From contig JAKOON010000011.1 of NCBI GenBank assembly GCA_022577435.1, positions 17,175,802-17,239,801 of the forward strand: a stretch of 64,000 bases of DNA. The letters run 5' to 3'. A program made the position numbers and the translations under genes. This document shows positions 50,187 to 61,000 of the stretch, piece by piece; position 1 is the stretch's first letter, and each line of letters opens with the position of its first letter. A model generated the notes under the pieces. It was not told the origin of the DNA and did no database searches. It worked only from the letters and a program-made list of their open reading frames with translations. The stretch is from Embiotoca jacksoni. Its lineage: Eukaryota > Chordata > Actinopteri > Embiotocidae.

Positions 50187-50522
50187 CAGGTGGAAAACTG
50201 AAGCTAACTGGCTTTAAGTTGGAGCTGCTTCTGTGCATCTCCTCATCTCGGCTTGAGACTAACCAACAGAGGTGCACAAAACAAGTTTTCCAACTTTTTC
50301 TCTCTCATTCTTTTTTTACCCTCCCTCAGTCTCCCCAAACAACCCCTTCGAGTTTCTTTGCCCCAGTCCCTTTATACCAAAATCCACTTGAACACAACTA
50401 AAAATTCATTTTGTCTGACCTAAATCAGAGGGTGTCTGCGCCATGGGCTTATTACACACTGCGCTTAAACTTGTGTTGTGGAGGAGGATGGGGTATTATT
50501 ATCTTCCAGCTACCCACCCTGC

Positions 50523-50529
50523 TATAAAA
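50523..50529 (+). promoter_or_regulatory. Candidate TATA box of a zbtb7c proximal promoter
   Basis: TATAAAA sits about 30 bases before a short CAGCGCACTG stretch and a CT-rich initiator-like region. It precedes a GC-richer block that ends in a splice-donor-like sequence, and it is about 6.4 kb upstream of the zbtb7c start codon on the same strand. Confidence 0.4.
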
Positions 50530-50552
50530 ACTAGTGGTGCGACATCTCCACA

Positions 50553-50983
50553 GCGCACTGCTGCTGCCCTCCCTCCCTTCCTCTCACTCTCTCGCTCGTC
50601 CTACATGAGCCACACACAACAGAGAGCCTCTAAACTCCACTCTAGCCACTCTGCTGCACAGACAGACCCAAGAATCACACTCTGCTCTCCTCTGTTGTGC
50701 CGCTTTGCTTCTCTCCTTTGGATATTCCTCCCGGGGTGTGCTTTTTTTTTTTAAATATTTTTTTATTTTTGTGAATGGGCATCTGTGCCCAGTGTCGGGA
50801 GCTTGTGAATGGACTGACTGCTCTGGCTGGCTGACTGACTGACTGACTGACAGACGGGCAAAGAAAGAAGGGAGCTGTGTTTCAATTGAAGAGAGCAATG
50901 CTGAGAGGTCAAGTGAGGAGCAACAGAGCCTCTTAGTAGTCTGGAAATACAAAGACACGTGAGGGGAATCAAGACTCCTGAAG
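50553..50983 (+). other. Candidate untranslated first exon of zbtb7c
   Basis: Runs from about 30 bases after the TATA box to CTCCTGAAG|GTACGG at 50983/50984, a usable 5' splice site. The block has CT-rich early sequence, several short upstream ATGs and no long ORF, as expected of a 5' UTR exon. It would splice to the acceptor at 56920/56921. Start, end and linkage to zbtb7c are inferred. Confidence 0.33.
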
Positions 50984-53340
50984 GTACGGTAGGTGATGGC
51001 TGCTGAAAGCTGTGGAATGCAAGCGAGCGTATCAAGACATGTGTAAATTTATGTAGATGCCAGATTTCTGGAGCGTGCACATGGGGTGTGTGTCTGAGCG
51101 TATATGTCTGTAATAATTTGTCCCAGTGTTACACAGTGTGTATGTGTATGTGAACAAGCTTGCACTTGTGTGCTATGTTACAGTGTACACATGTGCATCA
51201 CTGAGTGTTTATATGAGTGCCGTAACCCTCGGCTTTAGACCATAAAGGCCTGACAAGGTGCAAACAGGTCAATAAAATCACTTAACGACTCGTATCATTA
51301 TTTAGGCTGTCGTGTAAATATCGTGCTATAAAGTTCTGGAAATAGCACGAGCGTTTATAGCATCGGAGCACATCTCGGAAATGCCAAACATAGTAGTTTC
51401 AGTAGACTTAAGTGTGTGTTTCGTCTCCAGACGTAATTACACACTTCGGTTTTCATATCTATACGACATTGCCCTTTAAATCCAAAACAAATTCTCAGGT
51501 AATTCATAAAGTTAAAAGGGGAATGTTTGTGTGGACAAAATCAAAACATGTTATGGATTTGAGGCAGAGCTGTAAATTATTGTTTACAAGCAGTCAGCTT
51601 ATGGACCTCTTACCTCATGTAGTTACAAAATGCAATGACCAGTATTTCTATTAGAACTGTTTACCAGCTGTTGTTTGGTTTGTACTCACTAAATTCTTTA
51701 TTGATATGATGTGCAGAAAACTGCACATAAAAATGCTAAATAAGGATTCTCTGTATTTTGGGTGTATCAGATATTAGGACACGTCTTGGATCACTTTAAA
51801 GTACATGTAGTTTTGCAAACAGGCTCGCAAACCCTGACAAGAGATTTTTCATTGATCAGTGTCATTTAGAAGACATGTTTGCTTTATCACATATTGAAAC
51901 TCAGTCAGTTTTTGACCTACACCCGCCAGTGTTTGATAAAGATATTAAATATTTGCTTTAAAAAAAAAAAACATGATTGTAAAGTCCATAAAGCCTGACT
52001 ATTTTTTCAGGGCGCCATTTTTGAATACCAGGAACATGATAAATAAAGATAAATGAATATAAAAGCGAAGTGATAAATCTGTAGTAACATTCCAACTTAA
52101 AAATGTTGTATTTTTCATGTCATATTGCTCCATTCTCACTAGTGTTTATTTCAGGGCTCTTTATTCAGACCGAAGACACCCATAAAAAAAGATGAATATG
52201 AAGTAATCAGTCCTTCATTTCACAGCGATTAGACTGGAAGCAACATTTATTCATCGCTGAACCAATATTCAGCAGTGAATCATAAACTTTTGTTTACTTT
52301 TGGGGCGACAGAGATAATGGTGTGTAGCTGTGGGCCCCCCTCAAGGCTTCACGGATGACACTTAAAGAGGCGTAAACAGGCGCGTTAAGGGAGCCGAGCG
52401 AGTTTAACCGACCTTGGACCAGATCCAGTGTTAACATCAAATTATTACATTTTATCAAACGTCTAATAAATATAAATTAAACATTAATTAAAGGAGTAAA
52501 TTGTGGGTTATTTGCTGACATAATTAAATAAAGTGATGAATGAAATGAGATCATTTATTGGGACACCTATTGAAACCTTTGACCAAGAATCGCTGGCGTT
52601 CAAAGGGAGACAAAGTTAAAAAAAAAATTGGACCCACATGGAGATTTTCTATTAAAATTGATAAAAAAAAATACTTAAACAATACTTAACAATTTCTAAT
52701 ATAATATGTTCCAAGTGATCACTAACTTTTATGCCAAACTTGCAGTTAAATGCTCAAATTTGGCCTTGACATTTCATCATGATTGTAAAAACAAAATGGT
52801 GTAAGTGACACATCGTCTGCCTTCCTCACCTGCTGTAATTGACAGCAATTATGGTAAAATATAAAAACTCTCCCGATGCGGCCCAAAGTCTCCGAACAAT
52901 TGACACCAACAGTAAAACACTAACCAAGGAAGTGTGTCCTCGAAAAACAGGTGCACTGGTGTGTTACTGGTGATAATGGACTAGCTTACACAGTAGGTCA
53001 AATGAATGTCTTCTCCTAATAAGGGGTGAATTTTGGCTGTCAATACGATAAATTATTGGCTGTGAAATTGTCTATCTGTGACAGTTGTTTAGCAGGTGTT
53101 TGCTACGGGCAGTTGGTGACAGGGGTAAACTCTGACTGCTGGTGATTTAGCATGTGGGTCAGGTGGATGCACCGACCTGACAGGGATAAACTAGGCTTCG
53201 GGTGCTGCAGCTTACAGGCCAAATGAGCGTCTGCCCGTGACAAGGCTCGAGATGGACATTAGCTGCTGATTTGTGGCCTGAGCGGTCAGGGTTGGGGACA
53301 AGTTAGCCACTCTACTCTGGGCATAATGATGATACAGCTG
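50984..53340. other. Non-coding, probably intronic; no gene seen
   Basis: AT-rich for most of its length. If the exon at 50553-50983 is real, this is zbtb7c intron. Confidence 0.4.
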
Positions 53341-53348
53341 CAACGCGG

Positions 53349-53450
53349 ACGGAGAGAAGAGGAGGAGGAGGTGAGGAGGAAGAGGAGAATGATTAGGAGG
53401 AGGAGGAGGCGGCGGCGGTAGCAGAGGAGGAGGAGGAGGAGGTGGTGGTC
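53349..53450 (+). repeat. (GGA)n/(GGC)n purine-rich simple repeat
   Basis: GGAGGAGGAGG units with a GGCGGCGGCGG core, outside any coding exon. Confidence 0.9.
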
Positions 53451-53963
53451 AGTGCCCGGAAAGCAGATGAAGTTCTTGGGAGAAAGACGACGCGGAATTG
53501 AGGTGACACATAATTTGGGGTGGGAGTGCTGAGTTGAAAGTGTTAGTGACTAAGTGAGGCATGAGAGGAGACGTGGCCGGAGCAGGAAGGAGGACGGAGG
53601 ACGGAGGGACAGGCAGAGAGGCCTTCGTTAGAGGTCAGCTTAATAAAGGAGTTAACACTGAGCTCTGTGTGAACACTTCTTATACACGGAGCTGAAAGTC
53701 CTGGAAACAGTAATGCATGCGTGATAAAAAAAAATAGTTTACGGTTGTTGTGACTAAATATGTTTATTTACTCATCTAAAAAATGTTGTCATGTTATATT
53801 GGCAGGATTTTATAAGATGACAACTATTTATCGAGTCAGTTTCATGACTAAAAAGTTTGACTTTCCTTCAAGAGAAAATGAAACAAGAGCCAAATGACTT
53901 AAATAGTAATTATCAGCGCCCTTTGTCAAGACGTCCCCACCCTGGCTGCTCTGATCGGTGGGT

Positions 53964-53999
<36 letters not shown>

Positions 54000-54030
54000 T
54001 GTGCGCGTGCGCATGTGTGTGTGTGTGCGT
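53964..54030 (+). repeat. (GT)n/(GC)n microsatellite
   Basis: GT array with GCGCGTGTGCGCGTGCGC in the middle. Confidence 0.95.
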
Positions 54031-54059
54031 AAAGGGTTAAGACTGTTTGGCTGATGAAA

Positions 54060-54460
54060 TGTCGCTCTAGGACCTTGTGGTGGGAAAGCTGTGCCCTCCT
54101 CCCCTCCCTGTCTATGTGGCACATCCTCCTCAGATCCTCTCCACATTGTAATTAGGGGCCGGCCGCTAAGAGCTAGTGCTAGCTGGTGGCAGGCAAACAG
54201 TGGGAACGGAGGGGAGTGGCGCTCACTGGGGCACCAGGCAAACAAACAGCAACAGCAGCACGTGTCCCATAGTTCCAGGAGTGGGTGGGATGGATGGAGA
54301 GCAAACGAATGACAGTGGGTTCGCCAAGCCCTCCCAGTCAGACTCTTTTTCTCTCCCTCTTATCCACTCGGTGTTGTTCCAAGCTCTGCACTATTGTTTG
54401 CCTTGGCAGGCTGCTACAGGGAGGGGCCCCTCCGCTGCTGTTTGTGCAACCTGTTAGGAA
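54060..54460. other. Candidate conserved non-coding block
   Basis: Unique, GC-moderate sequence with ATTGTAATTAGGGGCCGGCC and GCTAGTGCTAGC, about 2.5 kb upstream of the zbtb7c coding exons. Weak call by eye. Confidence 0.25.
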
Positions 54461-55039
54461 ACTTTTAGTGCCATCTGATCTCTCACTGGAGATTCTCCCA
54501 CCTTTTACCCAGGCTATTACTTTTATGGATGTTGTGCACACAGTGTGAAATATAATAGAAAACAGGATATTCTTTGTAATGTGCGAAGTTAATATGTAAA
54601 GTTTTAATGTGGTGTGTGAGTTTATAGGACAGGGTTTGCGCCACAGTATAGGACTTGTGTGAAATTTAATACATTTTTCTTTCATTATTGATTATTTTAA
54701 TTTAGAATTTATCATTCCATCAGTTTGCCGGGTCGCTGCAACTTTCTCTGTCCGTCTATTGTTCCCGTTTTCTTATCGAGGTAGGCGCACTGGTCTGTGA
54801 GCCTATATAATATACCACCACCCGCTATAGACATGTTAATTATGTCCACACTGTATCAATGGCATGAACATAGCAACAGTTACCTAGCAACAAGATCAGC
54901 AAGAATAAACTACATGTAAGATCCAAGTTGCATACCTGCAGGTGAAGTAAGGGATTTTCTGAAATCCTTCTTTATTTTATTTTTTTTCTTCTTTGGTTTG
55001 ATTCGCTGCAGCATGAACAAGAAAGCGAGACACTCCTCA

Positions 55040-55041
55040 GT

Positions 55042-55075
<34 letters not shown>
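55040..55075 (+). repeat. Short (GT)n microsatellite
   Basis: About 36 bases, with two GC interruptions. Confidence 0.9.
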
Positions 55076-56920
55076 CTTCAGCGCTGGCCCATTTAGAGCC
55101 AGTCAACAATGCAGTTGTGGTGTGTGGGGCTGCTTCAAAGTATTTATCTACACATGCCTCCAGTGACCACCAAGTGTGGACGGCTACGTTTAAGGCTCTA
55201 TTCATAGATGTGAATGAATGAGCACCGTGCCAGGGGAAGTTTTATCACTGCAACTGTAAACAACGGCACAGTGAATCAACAGGTAGGAACTCAGGCAGCT
55301 GAGGAATGGAAATGTTAAGAAAACAACTATGTGAACAGCCACTTGTCTATTTGCGTTGGGACAGTATGTGCTGTATCAGGTTGTTAGACACCGTGCTGGA
55401 AACCTAACAAGTGAGAATAGACTGCAAGTAAGCGTTTTGACAGGATATAGTATCTGGAGTTCAATCTGACCTCTTTTGTCGTCTTCTTCTCTTCTCACCA
55501 CATCCCAATCACACACTGTATTGTTCAGGCGCAGGTATCAGTTTGCTTGGTGTTCATATCTGGCTTAGACAGACAAGAGGGATGGACATCGTGAACATTA
55601 TCACACAAACTCTCACGCACTCATTATCACACCTCGCAGAGTGTCAAAAAAAACCCCGTAACCCTGTTTTATGTCTTATCAAGATGACGGGTTCCCCAAA
55701 CTCGCACAATTGCTACACGTTCCTCCAAGAAATCGTGATAACACATTCAAGAATAAATATTCCCCGACGTGATGTTTGCTCAAAACGAGACATGCTGTAT
55801 TTACCACTTGTTGCTTTTGCTGCACAGATGGCACACAAACAAGCAAGCCCACAGTATATTTTAATAAAGCTAGACTGTCACTCATTGTGTTAACAATATC
55901 AGCTTCAGTTAAGAGCCTGCCCTTACGCCGACACCACAATCCTCCATCTCGTGAATGGATGCTGCTCGTCATCATTGACACTTCATTTCGGAGCGAGGTG
56001 CAGTTGTTGGCAGAGCGGTGGTCCACTCGGCGCTCCTGTTGTCCTCTTTAAAATCAGTGTTTCACACCCTTTGATACCTGACATGAAGTTTCAGCGGCAG
56101 ACCGTTCACTTGCCGAGGCAGCGGGAAACCAACTTTGTGCATTTAAGATCTTTTTTATTCACTGCTTTGACAGTAAATGTGACCAGACCAATTATTATCA
56201 CAGAGCTGAGCACGTTTTATTTCTGAAAGATAAATCCTCATCATTTTAAAACCTTGAGACTTATTCAACCACACATAGCACAGTTTTGAAGGTATCTTTT
56301 GATTTCCTGACATCTTTTCTGTCAATGTACAATAAAACATATTCTATCTGCTGCACGATAAGAGTTTTCTGTTTTTAATTTCTTCTCTAAAGCTGTGCCT
56401 TTATTTTGACTTCCACACTGAGATGGTAGCCTGAAGTGACATATCATCTCAGAGAGGTTAGACCAAATATTCAACATGAACCAACATTTTAAAGATTAAC
56501 TATCAAGTATATCATTAGATTAGTTTTTTTTGTATTATTACTTTTGTAATACTGTTTATAATTTAAATATACTATTATAATATTATTTGTTACTTAAATT
56601 TTTTTTACATGGTACTGCATTCTTATTTTTAGTGTTGTACAAAATTAACTTTGTGATGAAGAAAGCGAGTTGCAACCTCAGAAATGTATCAGAAACATTT
56701 TGTGTTGCGTCCAGATGGACGGGAAGAACTGTTGACATAACCTCATAAATAAACTTAAATAATACTGAATTTTTTTGAGACGCTGGAGTTAGTAACTGTT
56801 AAGGATGAGTTTTTCTGAGCAAAATGTGGGTTATTCAGAATTATGATCTTTCTATTTTGCCATTTTCATCTAAGTGTGACAAAACATTTTGCTTTTATTC
56901 CCTTTTATCTCCAAAACCAG
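55076..56920. other. Non-coding, probably intronic; no gene seen
   Basis: AT-rich toward the 3' end, leading into the acceptor at 56920. No exon recognised. Confidence 0.45.
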
Positions 56921-56939
56921 CCGAGTTGCAGAGGGGAGA
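56921..56939 (+). other. zbtb7c: 5' UTR piece of the first coding exon (after a splice acceptor)
   Basis: A pyrimidine-rich stretch ends in CCAAAACCAG at 56920, a good 3' splice site, only 19 bases before the start codon. This implies that at least one untranslated exon lies upstream, as in mammalian ZBTB7 genes. Confidence 0.6.
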
Positions 56940-57659
56940 ATGGTTCATCACAGAGAGGAGGATCTGATTGGGATCCCCTTCCCAAATCACAGCAGCGATG
57001 TCCTCTGCAGCCTCAATGAGCAGCGCCGCGACGGGCTGCTCTGCGACGTCATCCTCATCGTCCGTGACCAGGAGTACCGCACCCACCGCTCCGTCCTGGC
57101 CGCCTGCAGTCAGTACTTCAAGAAGCTCTTCACGGTGGCCACTGACGGCGGAGACCACCACCAAACCGCGGCCGTGTACGAGATCGACTTCGTGGCTCCG
57201 GATTCTCTCACGGCCATCCTGGAGTTCGCCTACACTTCCACTCTGACGGTGACGGCGTCCAACGTTAAGGAGATCCTGAACGCTGCTCAGATGCTGGAGA
57301 TTCCCTGCATCATCAACGTCTGCCTGGAGATCATGGACAGCGGCGGTGGAGGTGGCGGAGGCGGAGGAGGGAGAGAGGAGGAAGGAGAAGAGGATGAAGA
57401 GGAGGAGGAGGAAGATGAGGAGGAGGAGGAAGAAGAGGAGGATGAAGAGGAGGATGTCAGGTCGAGGAAGGACGAGCACGACGAAGAGGAGGACAACGTC
57501 AGCGAAAGGTCCCTGCAGTCATCGGGGAGCAGAGGAGAGCAGACGCCCCCCGGGATGGAGGACTCGCTGCCTCCGAGCACCTCCACATACCACCAACAGT
57601 TTCACCTGCACAGGGAGTCGTCCCAGTCGCACTCTCCAGACACCATGAGAGGAAAACAG
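56940..57659 (+). CDS. zbtb7c: zbtb7c coding exon 1: BTB domain, Gly run and acidic tract
   Basis: Encodes residues 1-240 exactly (phase 0 end). It contains the BTB dimerisation fold: CDVILIV strand, HRSVLAACS helix, YEIDFV and ILEFAYTSTL segments. These are followed by ten glycines from a GGN repeat, then a Glu/Asp tract from a GAG/GAA/GAT repeat, and a Ser-rich linker. The donor is AAACAG|GTACCG. Reading on into the intron gives only about 18 more codons to a stop at 57711-57713, so retention would truncate the protein before the fingers. Confidence 0.93.
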
Positions 57660-59473
57660 GTACCGTTCATTGTACATTTTGTTGTATTTTCAGGGCAAAA
57701 AGAGAGGCTCTAAATGACCGAGGCTGATGATGACTCTTTCTTGTGTTGCAGGAGAGTATGGAGAGTCGGGCTCTGAAGGACTTCTCCATCGAGTCCCTCC
57801 TCCAGGAAGGGCTGTACCCCCGTATGTCAACCCTGGACAGGAGGGCCAACTTCTCTCCTCTCCTCCCAGGGTTCTATCCCTCCATGTGGGCTGCCGAGTT
57901 CCCATCCTTCCCCCAGCAGCTCCTGGACCCCGGCCACCATCAGCATCCTCACGCAGGAACCTCACCACAAACCCGGTTACCCCACAGCTTCCCTGCCTCT
58001 GCGCCACTTGAGGCTTCCAGGCCCCTCAATCTAGCGGTGAAAAGAGAGATCATAAAAGAGGAGGTGAAAGAGGAAGTCCCGCCCAGTCTGCTCCAAGGCG
58101 ACTTCCTGAAAGAGTTCGTCAGCTCGGGCCTGGGCGCCAACATGAGCGCTGGGCCGGTGCCGTCGGAAGGTCACTCGCTGGGTCAGATTAAGGATGAAGC
58201 GGACTTCCGGTCGTACCTGAGTTTCTTGAGCTCTGCATCCCATCTGGGCGCGCTGTTCCCTCCCTGGCAGCTGGAGGAGGAGAGGAAGATGAAGCCCAAA
58301 GCGTCGCAGCAGTGTCCTATCTGCAACAAGGTCATCCAAGGAGCTGGGAAACTGCCGCGACACATGAGGACGCACACGGGAGAGAAACCGTACATGTGCA
58401 CTATCTGTGAAGTACGATTCACCAGGTATGTGAAGCAACAACTCCTGACATCACACGAACAAACCACATCCAGATTATCTTGAGATCATCAGTTTGCACA
58501 GAAAGCATCAGCTCATGTAAAACAGCAGGGTTGACGGAAAAGTACCCCATGTTCTTCTGATTGAGGTGAATCTGTTTTCACTTCACCCGAATGTGAAAGA
58601 GTGGAAAGCCCCCTCCTCTGTTTCTTTTTGCATTAGTGGTGTCTCACTTACTTACACCCTCTACTTTGCCATATTTTCCACCTGTATTTTAGAGCGGAAC
58701 TTAACGCTGACAATGAAGACAAATCATCTTTACTGGCTTTTATAATCAGTCACATAACATCAAGGGGTTCAAAGAAGTGCCGTATTGTAGGTTTTTTTGT
58801 GTTAACCTTTCCGCCCACAACAATGTGTGAAAGCATGTGGTTTTGGTTTTTTTTTCTCAGACAAGACAAACTCAAGATCCACATGAGGAAGCACACCGGT
58901 GAGCGTCCCTACATCTGCCTTCACTGCAACTCCAAGTTCGTGCACAACTACGACCTGAAGAACCACCTGCGTATCCACACGGGCGTCCGTCCCTACCAGT
59001 GCGAGCACTGCTACAAGAGTTTCACACGGTCCGACCACCTACATCGACACATCAAGAGGCAGAGCTGCCGCATCTCCCGCCCCCGGCGAGGACGGAAGCC
59101 GGCTGCTTGGCGGTCTACACCTACCAGCAACTTCCTGTGCCCCCCTACTGCTGCAGCCAACCGGTTTGAGGAGAATGGGTTAAGCGCCGCGTACCAGGGG
59201 GTGAAGAGTCACGGACTTGGGGAGCTGCTCGGCCTCGGCAACAGGGGCCTGGGATTTAAGAGCGTGGACGGTGCGAGCAGGGAGGAACGGCGAGCAGAGG
59301 GGAAGCACGTCGCACAGGAGGAGAAGGCAGGAGCAGGGAGGCAGAGGGGAGTGTTTGCCTTCGCCCTGGCTGGAGAAGAGGTGCTTACTCATTCTCCATT
59401 TTATGCTGCGACCTCTGACCCCTGGACCATGAGGCTGGAGCGTGCTGCACCCATCTCCGAGTCTGCCAAATGA
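56940..59473 (+). CDS. zbtb7c: Zinc finger and BTB domain protein 7C (ZBTB7 family), three coding exons
   Basis: Nuclear BTB/POZ zinc-finger transcription factor, known in mammals (Kr-pok/APM-1) mainly as a repressor. The CDS joins 56940-57659, 57752-58425 and 58861-59473: 2007 nt, 668 residues, with all junctions GT-AG and in frame. The start ATG has a strong context (A at -3, G at +4), and the next residues (LIGIPFPNHSS) match the family N-terminus; an in-frame ATG at 56889 lies in the polypyrimidine tract before a splice acceptor and is rejected. Order: BTB about 20-131 (charged-pocket residues D36 and R50), Gly10 135-144, acidic tract 146-173, FSIESLL 251-257, PLNLA 331-335, SUMO-type IKEE/VKEE 341-348, C2H2 fingers 428-448, 456-476 and 484-504, a C2HC finger 512-534, then basic PRRGRKP 539-545. 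The acidic tract and the DFSIESLL block favour ZBTB7C over 7A or 7B. Mammalian ZBTB7C is about 620 residues; the excess lies in low-complexity parts. Family assignment is very sure, 7C rather than another paralogue fairly sure. Confidence 0.95.
57660..57751 (+). other. zbtb7c: zbtb7c intron between coding exons 1 and 2 (92 bp)
   Basis: A very short phase-0 intron with donor GTACCG and acceptor TTGTGTTGCAG. Joining its flanks restores the reading frame into ESMESRALKDFSIESLL, which continues the family alignment. Confidence 0.9.
57752..58425 (+). CDS. zbtb7c: zbtb7c coding exon 2: linker with corepressor/SUMO-type motifs, finger 1 and part of finger 2
   Basis: Encodes residues 241-464 plus two bases of codon 465 (phase 2 end). 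It carries FSIESLL (251-257), the Pro-rich linker, PLNLAVK (331-337), IKEE/VKEE (341-348), LGQIKDE, the conserved LFPPW block, PKASQQCPIC, all of finger 1 (C428, C431, H444, H448) and the start of finger 2 (C456, C459). The donor is ACCAG|GTATGTG within the codon for R465. Confidence 0.93.
58426..58860 (+). other. zbtb7c: zbtb7c intron inside zinc finger 2 (435 bp)
   Basis: Donor GTATGTG and a long T-rich acceptor ending TTTTTCTCAG. The intron interrupts finger 2 between R465 and Q466. Splicing rebuilds FTRQDKLKIHMRKH, the invariant ZBTB7 finger 2 sequence. Confidence 0.92.
58861..59473 (+). CDS. zbtb7c: zbtb7c coding exon 3: rest of finger 2, fingers 3-4, basic tail
   Basis: Starts with the last base of codon 465 and ends at the TGA at 59471-59473. 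It contains the second half of finger 2 (H472, H476), finger 3 (C484, C487, H500, H504) and finger 4 (C512, C515, H528, C534), the last a C2HC variant as in the family. The basic PRRGRKPAAWR segment after it is a likely nuclear-localisation or AT-hook-like element. A less conserved C-terminal tail follows; its FAFAL and DPW blocks resemble the mammalian ZBTB7C end. Confidence 0.93.
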
Positions 59474-60645
59474 ACTGCAGAAGACAAAAAACAAAACAAA
59501 ACAAAAAAGACACAAAATCTCTTTAATCTCCGTGTCTGTTCTGCTCCAGGAAGCTAAAGCACCTTTTTAAAAAGTGACATCAATGAACATTTTGAAGTCT
59601 GCTAATGCGGCAGCAGAAAAACTGACTTTTTGGGAGTCTAATTAAATAACTAAATTAAATAATTGTTTCATTCCTATGAATGTTTACAACTACTTTGAAA
59701 GCATTTAAGAAGAGGCAAATAATTTTGAGAACAACATATCGGAATGCTGTTTTGAATATATTATTTGCATTTGTTTTTAATCGACATGGCTGTTTAAAAA
59801 GGTTTTCATTCAAAAATGGATTTCAACATAAAAGTATTCATATGCAGGAAAATGCACCGAGAGGGGCCTGTTAATTGTTACAATTCTGAATTAGGGACGA
59901 GGATGAATGTAAAATGATTACATGTGCAAAAATAATCAAGGCTTTATTTTATAAAAAGGTCATTACAAAATTTCAGTCTCATAATAAGAAGAAAGTGACG
60001 TAAAACTACATTGAAATAGACGAATAAAATCGGCCTTCATCCAAACAATTCACAGTGATTTTTATTTTAAGATGTGTTGAAAATAACGGCAAAAATCGAT
60101 CCATTAAAAATGGGTTAATTTTTTTGATTGTTATTTAACAATTTTCCAAAACAAAGGGAACCCACTTGAAGTGTAAATCAGGATATTTGATCATGTGTTA
60201 TTCTCCTTCCACTGAGTTGGTCTGAGTTAAACTCCTCGTCTGCACTATTGTACATAGAGACAAACTTTTGGCCATGGTGGTGTTCATTACGGTTCCGTTG
60301 CTGATGTAAAATAAATAAATATATATATATTGCTCTTAAAAGACTGAGAAATTCATCCAAAGATGTGTTCTTTGATATTTCACTGACTTGAATAAGACTT
60401 TGTTTTAATGTTTATGAATTTGTGTCTACAGAGGTTGTATGTTTCTGACTAATCAACAGCTGCTTTAGCTACTTAGTATGCTTGTGGTTTTTTTCTGCTG
60501 CAACAAATCAAACCCGTTTTTCATATAACGTTCATCTCTGATTTGTGTATAAAGAAGTTCAAAAATTATTTGAATTGAAATGGGAAAGTATTTTCTTGCT
60601 ATTTATGCGTATTTAAATAAATGAGCCTTGGCTATATTTTGCAAA
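59474..60645 (+). other. zbtb7c: zbtb7c 3' UTR (inferred extent)
   Basis: AU-rich sequence after the stop codon with no further coding signal. AATAAA hexamers occur at 60023, 60310, 60314 and 60616. The last is followed by T-rich sequence, so I place the distal end near 60640. The true cleavage site cannot be read from sequence alone. Confidence 0.5.
60616..60621 (+). terminator. Candidate distal poly(A) signal AATAAA
   Basis: Canonical hexamer about 1.1 kb after the zbtb7c stop, followed within about 30 bases by TATATTTTG and TTGTTTTAT, suitable as a downstream U-rich element. Proximal alternatives are AATAAA at 60023 and a doublet at 60310-60319. Confidence 0.45.
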
Positions 60646-60701
60646 TTGTTTTATAAAGACACTAAATGTTGTAACTGCTCTTGTTTGGGAGTATGATTTC
60701 T

Positions 60702-60703
<2 letters not shown>

Positions 60704-60735
<32 letters not shown>
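60704..60735 (+). repeat. Poly-A run (32 bases)
   Basis: Homopolymer shortly after the inferred 3' UTR end; a genomic run, not a transcript tail. Confidence 0.9.
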
Positions 60736-60737
<2 letters not shown>

Positions 60738-60754
60738 ACCATGTTTCAGTGCGT

Positions 60755-61000
60755 CTCCTGTCTTTTGATCTTTTTCAGCACTAGTTTTAGACATTGATAT
60801 CGTGAGGACATTTTCTTGAAAGCATCGCTGGAGGTGAAGACTTAGTTTTAAAGCTAAGAATAGATTTTGTTTAGGTCAGAGTAAAAGTTAGAAGTTAGAC
60901 ATGCAGCTATGGTGGTTAAGGTCAGGCAAGAGAATACAGTACAATATGTCAGTGAGGATCCTCACAATTATAGGAGGACAAAAGGTGTGTGTCCATGAAG
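60755..61000 (+). repeat. Decayed fish interspersed repeat (GTGAGGACATTTT type)
   Basis: Contains GTGAGGACATTTTCTTG, AAGACTTAGTTTTAAAGCTA, TTAGACATGCAGCTATGGTG, GTTAAGGTCAGGCAAG and ATGTCAGTGAGGATCCTCAC, in the order of a well-spread teleost repeat. No ORF. Confidence 0.6.

Noticed and set aside
56889..56939. Upstream in-frame ATG of zbtb7c at 56889
   Set aside because: It lies in the polypyrimidine tract before the acceptor at 56920, so it is unlikely to be in the mRNA; family N-terminus fits the ATG at 56940.
56895..57479. 194-codon minus-strand frame
   Set aside because: Antisense shadow of zbtb7c coding exon 1; Leu-rich end is the reverse of the acidic tract.
57346..57648. Lys/Arg-rich plus-strand frame in zbtb7c exon 1
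   Set aside because: Alternative frame of the GGA/GAG repeat; the true frame is fixed by the BTB domain and splicing.
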